Shown piece by piece: positions 16,906 to 24,412 of a stretch of DNA of 64,000 nucleotides. This stretch comes from Nocardioides caldifontis. Its GTDB lineage: Bacteria; Actinomycetota; Actinomycetes; Propionibacteriales; Nocardioidaceae. Every line of letters starts with the position of its first letter. Position 1 is the first letter of the stretch. The position numbers and the translations under genes were made by a program. The notes beneath the pieces are model-generated. The model worked only from the letters and a program-made list of their open reading frames with translations. It was not told the DNA's origin and did no database searches. The DNA is taken from positions 1 to 64,000 of the forward strand of contig NZ_VHIB01000017.1 of the NCBI RefSeq assembly GCF_008087345.1, read 5' to 3'.

Positions 16906-17223
16906 TCAGCCGTTCTGCCGCGGCTCTGACCGGTTGAGCTCCTCCCCGGGACGCACCACCTCGTAGGCGCTGGGCTCGTCGATCGCCTGCCCCAGCAGGC
17001 TCCACGCCCGCATCTTCACGTCGTACGACGAGAGGGCGCGACGGTAGGCACCGGGCCCCACCCACTCGGTCTGCAGGACCCACAGGGTCGGGTCGTCGAC
17101 GTTGCGGCCCACCACTCCGCGGACGTAGCCGCGCTGGGTGGAGAGCACTTGGAGCGCCTCGGCGAGCTGCTCGCCGAGGGCGAGGTCGCCGACGTCACCA
17201 CGGAACCGCGTCACCACCAGCAC
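16906..17223 (-). CDS. Antibiotic biosynthesis monooxygenase-fold protein
   Basis: 105 residues with the ferredoxin-like ABM/dimeric alpha-beta barrel pattern: MLVVTRFRG strand, a helix with QLAEALQVLSTQRGYV, then VVGRNVDDPTLWVLQTEW strands and a helix YRRALSSYDVKM. Such small proteins oxidise quinones or handle haem, or are non-catalytic. It lies between glyS and the divergent zinc operon; no link is evident. The start is GTG. Confidence 0.75.
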   Translation of the reverse strand: MLVVTRFRGDVGDLALGEQLAEALQVLSTQRGYVRGVVGRNVDDPTLWVLQTEWVGPGAYRRALSSYDVKMRAWSLLGQAIDEPSAYEVVRPGEELNRSEPRQNG

Positions 17224-17246
17224 CCCGACAGGCTAGCCCGCACCTT

Positions 17247-17284
17247 TTGACAACGGTTCTCATTCCGGCTGAGAATCGTTCTCA
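17247..17284 (+). promoter_or_regulatory. Zinc-operon promoter with two tandem Zur operators
   Basis: Two 15-bp palindromes, TGACAACGGTTCTCA (17248-17262) and TGAGAATCGTTCTCA (17270-17284, perfect), match the actinobacterial Zur box and are spaced 22 bp centre to centre, about two helical turns. They overlap a consensus -35 TTGACA (17247-17252) and a likely -10 GAGAAT (17271-17276, 18-bp spacer). Zinc-loaded Zur bound here would block polymerase completely. The predicted transcript start is about 17283, almost at the znuA ATG. Confidence 0.85.
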
Positions 17285-17286
17285 TC

Positions 17287-18189
17287 ATGACGCGACGACT
17301 CCTGCTCCCCCTCGCCTTGCTCGCCCTCCCCCTCACCGCGTGCGGCGACGACGGCACGTCCGGGGACGGCGGCGTCTCGGTGGTGACCTCGATCTACCCC
17401 GTCCAGTTCGTCGTCGAGCGGGTCGCCGGCGAGCACGCGACGGTCACCAACCTCACCTCCCCCGGCCAGGAGGCGCACGACCTCGAGCTCGGCATCGAGC
17501 AGACCGCCGAGCTCACCGACGCCGACCTTGTGGTGCACGGCAGCGGGTTCCAGCCGGCCGTCGACGAGGCGGCCGAGCAGAACGCCGAGGGCACGGTGGT
17601 CGACGCGATGGAGCTGCTCGAGACCCAGGGCATCGCCCTCCCCGACGGGGCGCCCACCGAGGTCGCCCCCGACGACCCGCACTTCTGGCTCGACCCCAAC
17701 GCGATGGCGCTGCTCGCCCGGGCGGTCCAGGACGAGCTGAGCAGGCTCGACCCCGACCACGCCACGGACTACGGGACGAACGCGGACGCGCTCGTCGACG
17801 ACCTCGCCGCGCTCGACGAGGAGACCTCCGCCGCCCTGGCCGACTGCGAGCGACGCACGGTCGTGGTGAGCCACGACGCGTTCGGCTACCTCGGCCGCCG
17901 CTACGACCTCGAGCTGGCGCCGATCGCCGGGCTCTCCCCCGACGCCGAGCCCTCCCCGGCGCACCTCGCCGAGCTCCAGGAGCTGATCGAGGAGGAAGGG
18001 ATCACCACCGTCTTCTCCGAGACGCTCGCCAGCCCGAAGATGGCCGAGACGCTCGCCGACGACCTCGGCCTCGCCACCGCGGTGCTCGACCCCGTCGAGG
18101 GGCTGACCGAGGACACCGAGGACGAGGACTACCTGTCGCTGATGCGTCGCAACGTCGAGGCGCTGCAGGAGGCGAACGGATGCAGGTGA
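17287..18189 (+). CDS. znuA: Zinc ABC transporter substrate-binding lipoprotein
   Basis: 300 residues. The signal peptide ends with lipobox LTAC, so the protein is membrane-anchored outside the cell. It belongs to the cluster A-I metal-binding proteins: STIYPVQF-like opening, GQEAHDLEL (first metal His), DPHFWLDPN (second His), VVSHDAFGYL (third His) and a C-terminal Asp/Glu region. It captures Zn2+ and hands it to ZnuB. The ATG lies only three bases after the second Zur box and has no ribosome site, so the message is probably leaderless. The next gene starts inside its 3' end. Confidence 0.93.
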   Translation: MTRRLLLPLALLALPLTACGDDGTSGDGGVSVVTSIYPVQFVVERVAGEHATVTNLTSPGQEAHDLELGIEQTAELTDADLVVHGSGFQPAVDEAAEQNAEGTVVDAMELLETQGIALPDGAPTEVAPDDPHFWLDPNAMALLARAVQDELSRLDPDHATDYGTNADALVDDLAALDEETSAALADCERRTVVVSHDAFGYLGRRYDLELAPIAGLSPDAEPSPAHLAELQELIEEEGITTVFSETLASPKMAETLADDLGLATAVLDPVEGLTEDTEDEDYLSLMRRNVEALQEANGCR

Positions 18190-19010
18190 ACCCGGTGATG
18201 GCCACGGAGGTGGACCCGGTGGTCCTCCGCGTCACCGACGGCTGCGTCGAGCTCGGCGGCCGGCCGGTGCTCCGTGGCGTCGACCTCACCGTGACGGCCG
18301 GCGAGGTGGTCGCCGTCCTCGGCGCGAACGGCTCCGGCAAGTCGACCCTGGTGCGCACCGTCCTGGGGCTGGCGCCGCTGCGTCGGGGCAGCGTCGAGCT
18401 CTTCGGCGCTCCCGTCGACCGGTTCCGCGACTGGCGCCGGGTCGGGTTCGTCCCGCAGCGGGTGACCGCGACCGCCGGCGTGCCTGCGTCGGTGTGGGAG
18501 GTGGTCGCGTCGGGGCGGCTGGCGCACCGCCCGCTCGTCGGCCCGATGCGGCGCCGGGACCGCGAGGCCACCCGCGACGCCCTGGAGGCGGTGGGGCTGG
18601 CCGACCGTGCCCGCGACGGCGTCGCGACCCTCTCCGGCGGCCAGCAGCAGCGGGTGCTCATCGCCCGCGCGCTCGCCGGCCGTCCGGAGCTGCTGGTCCT
18701 CGACGAGCCGACCGCCGGCGTCGACCTGGCCCAGCAGGACGCCTTCGCCGGCATCCTCGGGCGGCTGGTCGAGCGGGGCACCACCATCGTGCTCGTCGCC
18801 CACGAGATGGGGCCGATGGAGCCGCTGGTCGGCCGGACGGTCGTGATGCGCGACGGCCGCATCGCCTACGACGGCGCACCGCTGGAGTCCTTCGAGGACG
18901 TCCCCCACGCGCACGCCCACCACCCGCCGAGGCCGGCGGTCGACTACTCCCCCGCGCTCGCCGTGCCGCTCGACCGCGCCACCTCTCCCGACGAGGAGCA
19001 CCCGTCGTGA
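18180..19010 (+). CDS. znuC: Zinc ABC transporter ATPase
   Basis: 276 residues. It has Walker A GANGSGKST, a Q-loop, signature LSGGQQQRV, Walker B LLVLDEPTAGVD and switch His in LVAHEM. It energises zinc import by the ZnuB channel. The start ATG at 18180, ten bases inside znuA, has a strong AGGAGG. The last 40 residues are His-rich (HAHAHHPPRP), unusual for an ATPase and probably a zinc-binding tail. Confidence 0.93.
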   Translation: MQVNPVMATEVDPVVLRVTDGCVELGGRPVLRGVDLTVTAGEVVAVLGANGSGKSTLVRTVLGLAPLRRGSVELFGAPVDRFRDWRRVGFVPQRVTATAGVPASVWEVVASGRLAHRPLVGPMRRRDREATRDALEAVGLADRARDGVATLSGGQQQRVLIARALAGRPELLVLDEPTAGVDLAQQDAFAGILGRLVERGTTIVLVAHEMGPMEPLVGRTVVMRDGRIAYDGAPLESFEDVPHAHAHHPPRPAVDYSPALAVPLDRATSPDEEHPS

Positions 19011-20002
19011 GCTACCTCGCCTACGACTTCGTCCAGCGCGCGCTCATCGCGGCGTTCGTCACCGGGCTCGCCGCCCCCGCGGTGGGCACCTACCTGGTGC
19101 AGCGGCGCCAGGCCCTGATGGGCGACGGCATCGGCCACGTGGCGGTGACCGGCGTCGCCCTCGGCCTCGTGACGAACACCTCACCCACCGTGACCGCGGT
19201 CGTCGTGGCCATCGCAGGTGCCCTGGTGATCGAGGTGGTCCGCCAACGTGGCGGCGCGAGCGGCGACATCGCCCTCGCGCTGCTGTTCTACGGCGGGATC
19301 GCGGGAGGGGTGTTCCTCACCGGGCTCGCCGACCAGAGCGCGACGACGCTCAACACCTACCTGTTCGGCTCGATCACCACCGTCGACATCGGCGACCTGT
19401 GGGTGACCGGGGGGCTCGCGGTCGTCGTGGTCGCCGTCGCCGTCGGGCTGGCGCCGCGGCTCTTCGCGGTGGCGCAGGACCCGGAGTTCGCCAAGGTCGC
19501 CGGGATCCGGGTGACCGCCTACAACGTGCTCGTCTCCGTGCTGGCCGCCGTCACCGTGACCGTGGCGATGCGCACCGTCGGGCTGCTGCTGGTCAGCGCG
19601 CTGATGGTGGTGCCGGTCGCGACCGCGCAGCAGCTCACCCGCGCGTTCCGCGACACGTTGCTGCTCGCGATGGCGCTGGGCACCGCCGCCTCGGTGGGCG
19701 GGCTGCTGGTCTCGGCCGAGATCGACGTCGCGCCCGGCGCCACGATCGTGCTGCTCGCCCTCGCCGGGTTCGCCGCGGCCTGGCCGGTGGGCGCGTGGCT
19801 GCGGAGGAGACGCCGGGTCACCGCGCCGTTCGCGGCACCGGTGCTGGCGCGCGAGGAGCCCCACACCGTCGTACCCGAGGAGCACGAGCACGCGCACGGC
19901 CCCGACTGCGGCCACCCCGCGATCGTGCACGGGGACCACGTCGACTACGTCCACGACGGGCACCGGCACGCACCGCACGGAGGTCACTATGACGAGCACT
20001 GA
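19007..20002 (+). CDS. znuB: Zinc ABC transporter permease with His-rich tail
   Basis: 331 residues with eight or nine membrane helices typical of the ABC-3 permease family (QRRQALMGDGIGHVAVTGVALG, MRTVGLLLVSALMVVPVATA). The start GTG overlaps the znuC stop as GTGA. After the last helix come about 55 residues packed with His, Asp and Glu (HEHAHGPDCGH, HDGHRHAPHGGHYDEH), which should lie in the cytosol and bind zinc, perhaps as a buffer or sensor. The gene overlaps zur by 14 bases. Confidence 0.93.
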   Translation: MSYLAYDFVQRALIAAFVTGLAAPAVGTYLVQRRQALMGDGIGHVAVTGVALGLVTNTSPTVTAVVVAIAGALVIEVVRQRGGASGDIALALLFYGGIAGGVFLTGLADQSATTLNTYLFGSITTVDIGDLWVTGGLAVVVVAVAVGLAPRLFAVAQDPEFAKVAGIRVTAYNVLVSVLAAVTVTVAMRTVGLLLVSALMVVPVATAQQLTRAFRDTLLLAMALGTAASVGGLLVSAEIDVAPGATIVLLALAGFAAAWPVGAWLRRRRRVTAPFAAPVLAREEPHTVVPEEHEHAHGPDCGHPAIVHGDHVDYVHDGHRHAPHGGHYDEH

Positions 20003-20396
20003 CGCCGGCGCCGCACGGACGGCGCGGCCCACACGGCAGCGCCGGGCGGTCGCCGAGTGCCTGCGCCGGTTCGACGACTTCCGCTCCGCGCAGGAGATCC
20101 ACGACCTGTTGCGCCAGGGCGGCGACAACGTCGGGCTGTCGACGGTCTACCGCACCCTCCAGGCAATGGCCGACGCCGACGAGGTGGACGTGCTCCGCGC
20201 CGAGGACGGCGAGGCCCGCTACCGCCGGTGCAGCGACACCCACCACCACCACCTGGTCTGCCGCGGCTGCGGGCACACGGTCGAGGTGGAGGGGCCAGCG
20301 GTCGAGCGGTGGGCCACCAAGGTGGCCGAGGAGCACGGCTTCGCCGAGGTCAGCCACACCCTGGAGATCTTCGGGCACTGCCCGGACTGCGCCTGA
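19989..20396 (+). CDS. zur: Zinc uptake regulator, Fur family
   Basis: 135 residues. Winged helix in the first 80 residues (RQRRAVAECLRRFDDFRSAQEIHDLL, recognition helix NVGLSTVYRTLQAM). The metal domain has CSDTHHHHLVCRGCGH and a final HCPDC, giving the structural Zn(Cys)4 site and the regulatory His/Cys ligands. With zinc it should repress the operon from the tandem boxes at 17248-17284, so the regulator is encoded by the operon it represses. Confidence 0.93.
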   Translation: MTSTDAGAARTARPTRQRRAVAECLRRFDDFRSAQEIHDLLRQGGDNVGLSTVYRTLQAMADADEVDVLRAEDGEARYRRCSDTHHHHLVCRGCGHTVEVEGPAVERWATKVAEEHGFAEVSHTLEIFGHCPDCA

Positions 20397-20441
20397 CCGC
20401 CCGGGGCCGGCTCCCCGGGACCACCTGCCAGGATTCGGCCC

Positions 20442-21281
20442 ATGGATCTCGCGTTCTTCACCGTCGAGGGCGACGGCCTGGTGCCCACCCCGATCGCTCG
20501 CAGCATGTGGAAGGACGACCAGATGCACGGCGTCGCGCTCTCCGGCGCGCTGGCGCGGACCGCCGAGCGGTGCGCGCACGACGCCGGGCGTGACGACCTG
20601 AGCCCGGCGCGGTGGACCGTCGACCTCTTCCGGCCCGCGTCGATGGTCCGGTGCGACCTCTCCGCCGAGGTGGTCCGCGACGGTCCGCGGATCTGCCTCG
20701 TCGACGTGCTGCTCGAGCAGGACGGTCGGCGGGTGGCCCGGGCGAGCGCGACGTTCCTCAAGCAGACCCGCTCCGCCCCCGGCGAGGTGTGGACCCCCTC
20801 CGAGCGGCCGTCGCCGCCGCCCGAGGACGTCGTGCCACCCAGCGAGGAGCCGCGGGTGCCGTTCTTCCACAGCGAGGAGAACGGGTGGTCGCAGCGGTTC
20901 TCCGACCACCAGAACGCCTCACGGAAGCAGACCTGGCAGACCGGGCTGCCGATCGTCGTCGGCGAGCGGCCGACCGCGTTCCAGGTCGTGGCCAGCGTCG
21001 CCGACGCCACCAGCATGGTCACCAATTGGGGCGCCAACGGCGTGGAGTACATCAACACCGACATCACCCTCGCCCTGTCCCGACCGGCCGTCGGGCTCGA
21101 GGTCGGGCTGGTCGCCGCGGACCGGATCGAGCACGACGGCGTCGCGGTGGGGACGGCGACGGTCCTCGACCGGGCCGGAGTCCTCGGCTCCTCGATGGTG
21201 ACGTCGCTGGCGAACGCCGAGCGCGTGGTGAACTTCGAGAACGTCGAGTACACCGAGAGCGGCGAGCGCAGGAGCGTCTGA
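20442..21281 (+). CDS. Acyl-CoA thioesterase family protein (double hotdog)
   Basis: 279 residues. Two hotdog-like halves are visible: the first contains HGVALSGALARTAER and LSPARWTVDLFRPA, the second VASVADATSMVTNWGANGVEYINTDITLALSRP, as in TesB-like thioesterases of the 4HBT_3 type. Such enzymes cleave acyl-CoA to free acid. The middle is a Pro/Glu-rich linker (residues about 115-140). It follows zur after 45 bases on the same strand but lacks a metal link. Confidence 0.8.
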   Translation: MDLAFFTVEGDGLVPTPIARSMWKDDQMHGVALSGALARTAERCAHDAGRDDLSPARWTVDLFRPASMVRCDLSAEVVRDGPRICLVDVLLEQDGRRVARASATFLKQTRSAPGEVWTPSERPSPPPEDVVPPSEEPRVPFFHSEENGWSQRFSDHQNASRKQTWQTGLPIVVGERPTAFQVVASVADATSMVTNWGANGVEYINTDITLALSRPAVGLEVGLVAADRIEHDGVAVGTATVLDRAGVLGSSMVTSLANAERVVNFENVEYTESGERRSV

Positions 21282-21296
21282 GCCAGCGACGCGACC

Positions 21297-22103
21297 TCAG
21301 GAGTTCGGGAGCGCCCCGCCGTACCTGCGGTCCCGGCGCGCGTAGGCGTCGATCGCCTCCCACAGGTGGCGCCGGTCGACGTCGGGCCAGAGGACGTCGC
21401 TGAAGACCATCTCGGAGTACGCCGCCTGCCAGAGCATGAAGTTCGACAGCCGCTGCTCCCCCGACGTCCGCCAGACCAGGTCGGCGTCGGCGAGCTCCGG
21501 GACGTACAGGTAGCGCGCGAAGGTCTTCTCGTCCACCCGGTCGGCGTTCACCCGTCCCGCGGCGACGTCCTTGGCCAGGGCCCGCGCGGCGTCGGCGAGC
21601 TCGGCCCGGCCGCCGTAGTTGACGCACATCGTCAGCGTCAGCACGTCGTTGTCGGCGGTCAGCTCCTCGGCGACCCGCAGCTCCTTGATCACCGACCGCC
21701 ACAGCCGGGGCGCCCGCCCGGCCCACCGGACCCGGACGCCCAGCTCGTGCATCTCGTCGCGCCGCCGCCGGATCACGTCCCGGTTGAACCCCATGAGGAA
21801 CCGGACCTCGTCGGGCGACCGCGACCAGTTCTCGGTGGAGAAGGCGTAGGCCGAGACGGCCTTGACCCCGATCTCGATCGCCCCCTCGACCACGTCGAAG
21901 AGCGCGTGCTCCCCCCGCTCGTGGCCGGCGGTGCGCGGCAGCCCCCGCTGCTTCGCCCACCGGCCGTTGCCGTCCATGATCACCGCGACGTGCCGGGGCA
22001 CGAGCTCCGGCAGCAAGGCAGGCGGCCGCGCTCCGCTCGGGTGCGGCTCCGGAGGGCGTACGGCGGTCCGCCGGCTCCGAGCCCCTCGCGACCGACTGCG
22101 CAT
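21297..22103 (-). CDS. uppS: Isoprenyl diphosphate synthase, cis type (UppS)
   Basis: 268 residues. The family signature is clear: VAVIMDGNGRWAKQRGLPRTAGH with catalytic Asp, SAYAFSTENWSR, and near the C-terminus DLVWRTSGEQRLSNFMLWQAAYSEM. It extends farnesyl or decaprenyl precursors to the lipid carrier used in cell-wall synthesis. The first 30 residues are basic and proline-rich and may be spurious or a regulatory tail. It lies between the thioesterase (convergent) and a divergent MarR gene. Confidence 0.94.
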   Translation of the reverse strand: MRSRSRGARSRRTAVRPPEPHPSGARPPALLPELVPRHVAVIMDGNGRWAKQRGLPRTAGHERGEHALFDVVEGAIEIGVKAVSAYAFSTENWSRSPDEVRFLMGFNRDVIRRRRDEMHELGVRVRWAGRAPRLWRSVIKELRVAEELTADNDVLTLTMCVNYGGRAELADAARALAKDVAAGRVNADRVDEKTFARYLYVPELADADLVWRTSGEQRLSNFMLWQAAYSEMVFSDVLWPDVDRRHLWEAIDAYARRDRRYGGALPNS

Positions 22104-22168
22104 GTCACCCGTTCCTCTCGTCGATTCCGACCTACACTCCGACCACCGGGGAAGGGTGGAGGGATCAG

Positions 22169-22639
22169 ATGTACACCACTCAGATCGAGCAGCAGCTCAC
22201 GATCCTCCTGAGGCGCGTCCAGCGGATCCACTTCACCACGTCGGGCGGCGAGGTCGAGATGGACCGTTCGGCGTACGGCATCCTGTGCCGGCTCGTCGAC
22301 GAGGGGCCGCAGCGGCTGGGCTCCCTCGCCCACGCGTTCGGGCTCGACCCGTCCACGATCACCCGGCAGGTGCAGTCGCTGGAGAACACCGGCTGGGTCG
22401 CCCGCCACGCCGACCCCACCGACCGGCGGGCCTCGCTCCTCGACGTCACGGACGAGGGCCGGGAGGTGCTGGTCGCCACCCGCGACCGGCGGCGGGAGTG
22501 GCTGAAGTTCACGTTGCGCGACTGGACGCCGGAGGAGATGGACGAGTTCGGGCGGTTGATCGAGAAGTTCAACCGCTCCATCGAGCGGGTGGTCGAGGAC
22601 TGGGAGAACGGCACCAACCAGAACGGCGCGCCTGCCTGA
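22169..22639 (+). CDS. MarR family transcriptional regulator
   Basis: 156 residues with the MarR winged helix: DRSAYGILCRLVDEGPQRLGSLAHAFG, recognition helix DPSTITRQVQSLENTGWV, wing RHADPTDRRASLLDVT, and a C-terminal dimer helix. It is divergent from uppS and convergent with recO. The target and ligand are unknown. A GGAGGGATCAG ribosome site precedes the ATG. Confidence 0.9.
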   Translation: MYTTQIEQQLTILLRRVQRIHFTTSGGEVEMDRSAYGILCRLVDEGPQRLGSLAHAFGLDPSTITRQVQSLENTGWVARHADPTDRRASLLDVTDEGREVLVATRDRRREWLKFTLRDWTPEEMDEFGRLIEKFNRSIERVVEDWENGTNQNGAPA

Positions 22640-22652
22640 GTCGGCTCCGGCT

Positions 22653-23381
22653 TCAACGCTGGAGGTGGGTGAGCGACTTCAGCCCTCGCTCGAGGTGCCA
22701 CGCCAGGTAGGCCGCGACCAGCGTGCTGGCCTCCCGCAGGTGGCGCTCCTCCGTGGCGCCGACCGTCGCCCAGTCGCCGGAGAGCAGCGCCCCCAGGACG
22801 CGGACGGTCTCGGAGGCGGGGCGCGCCGAGCCGGGCAGCCGGCAGTCGCTGCAGAGCATCCCGCCCGCCGACGGGTTGAAGGCGACGTGCGGCCCCTCGA
22901 GGCCGCACCGGGCGCACCCGTCGAACGACGGGGCGTAGCCGGCCACCGCGAGCGAGCGGAGCAGGAAGGCGTCGAGCACCTGCGCGGGCGGGCGGCCGGC
23001 GTCGCACATGGCCCGGAGCGCGCCGACCAGCAGGAGGTACTGCTGGACCGCGGGCTCCTTGTCCTCGGTCACCAGCCGCTCGGCGGTCTCGAGCATGACG
23101 GTGCCGGCGGTGTAGGCGGCGTAGTCGGCGCCCACCCGGCTCGCGTAGGGCTCCAGCGTCTCCGCCTGGGTGATCACGTCGAGGCTCCGCGCCTCCGCCA
23201 GCTGCACGTCGACGTGGCTGAACGGCTCCAGCCGGGCGCCGAACCGTGAAGAGGTCCGGCGTACCCCCTTGGCGACCGCGCGGACCCGGCCGTGCCGGCG
23301 GGTCAGGAGGGTGATGATGCGGTCGGCCTCGCCCAGCTTCTGGGTGCGCAGCACGACCGCCTCGTCGCGGTAGAGGGGCAC
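22653..23381 (-). CDS. recO: DNA repair protein RecO
   Basis: 242 residues. N-terminal OB fold (PLYRDEAVVLRTQKLGEADRIITLLTRRHG, AVAKGVRR), then a helical domain with a four-Cys zinc finger (CARCG and CSDC). RecO loads RecA onto SSB-coated single strands with RecR. The start is GTG at 23381; the open frame continues upstream only because a broken hydrolase gene reads into it. Confidence 0.93.
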   Translation of the reverse strand: MPLYRDEAVVLRTQKLGEADRIITLLTRRHGRVRAVAKGVRRTSSRFGARLEPFSHVDVQLAEARSLDVITQAETLEPYASRVGADYAAYTAGTVMLETAERLVTEDKEPAVQQYLLLVGALRAMCDAGRPPAQVLDAFLLRSLAVAGYAPSFDGCARCGLEGPHVAFNPSAGGMLCSDCRLPGSARPASETVRVLGALLSGDWATVGATEERHLREASTLVAAYLAWHLERGLKSLTHLQR

Positions 23382-23398
23382 CGACCCATTGTGCCCGC

Positions 23399-23867
23399 TC
23401 AGGCGTGGCGGAGCCGGGCCGCCACGTGGCGCGCCCCGGCCAGCTCCTCGGCGAGCATCCGGGCGTCGGCGGCGAGGTGCACCGGGGCGCGCGGGTGGCC
23501 GACGACCAGCGCGGGCGCGTCGATCGTCCGCCGCTGCCGGCTCGAGCGAGGTGCCACCGACGACGGCCTGCTCGGCGCCGAGGTGGTCGAGGAGCGCCAC
23601 GACCTGCTCGGCCCAGGCGGGGACGGAGTACTCCTTGGGGTCCTCGGGACGGTCCGAGCGGCCGTGGCCCAGCAGGTCCAGCGTCACCACGTGCATCCCC
23701 GCCGCGGCGAGCACCCGTCCGAGCCGGTCGTGCATGGTCCGCGGCACCAGCTGGCTCTGGAGGAGCACCACCCAACGGTCGCCGCCGCCGAACGCGGTGT
23801 ACTCCAACCGGTCGTCGTCGATGAAGAACTGGCCGACGCGCTCCGACACCAGCCGTGAGGTCGTCAT
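23399..23867 (-). pseudogene. Alpha/beta hydrolase pseudogene with internal deletion and frameshift
   Basis: The first about 109 codons (from ATG at 23867) encode a normal start of an alpha/beta hydrolase: a beta-strand region, VTLDLLGHGRSDRP and the nucleophile elbow start AVVGGTSL. The sequence then jumps, with a frame change near 23540, to APALVVGHPRAPVHLAADA and ends LRHA with TGA at 23399, which is the C-terminal end of the same family. The middle of the protein, with most of the lid and the catalytic acid, is missing. Total length is not a multiple of three. Confidence 0.75.
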
Positions 23868-23930
23868 GCGCCCACTCTGAGCGCACGGGGCGGGGTGCGC
23901 AGCCGCGGCGCCACCGGCTACAACGGGAGC

Positions 23931-24401
23931 ATGGTCGAGCTCGTGCGCGTCACCCCCGACGACTGGGAGGAGTGGCGGGAGGTCCGGCTGCGGGCGCTCA
24001 CCGCCGACCCCGACGCCTTCGGCTCGGCCCTCTCCCGCGAGCAGGGGTGGGGCGAGGCCGACTGGCGCCGCCGGCTCGCCGGCGGACGCGACCTGGTCGC
24101 CCGCGTCGACGGGGTCACGGCGGCGACCGCGGGCTGGTTCGTCCGGGAGCCCGGCTGGGGCGACGTCGTCGCGATGTGGGTCGCTCCGACCCACCGCGGC
24201 CAGGGGCTGGGCCGGCTGCTCCTCGACGCGGTCGTCGCCGACATCGGCGCGGCCGGGCTGCGCGCCCGGCTGTGGGTGGCCGACGGCAACGGCTCCGCCC
24301 GCCGGCTGTACGAGCGCGCCGGGTTCACGCCCACCGGGGAGCAGGCGCCGATCCGGCCAGGGGCCACCCTGACCAAGTCGCTGCTCGTGCTGGGCGGCTG
24401 A
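23931..24401 (+). CDS. GNAT family N-acetyltransferase
   Basis: 156 residues. The acetyl-CoA site is obvious: VAMWVAPTHRGQGLGRLLLDAVV (motif A with R/Q-x-x-G-x-G) and NGSARRLYERAGFTPTGE. The substrate cannot be told. ATG at 23931 is preferred over an in-frame start 12 codons upstream because GGGAG precedes it and family homology starts at VELVRVTPDDW. It stands between divergent and convergent genes with no operon partner. Confidence 0.88.
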   Translation: MVELVRVTPDDWEEWREVRLRALTADPDAFGSALSREQGWGEADWRRRLAGGRDLVARVDGVTAATAGWFVREPGWGDVVAMWVAPTHRGQGLGRLLLDAVVADIGAAGLRARLWVADGNGSARRLYERAGFTPTGEQAPIRPGATLTKSLLVLGG

Positions 24402-24412
24402 GGGGGACGGGC

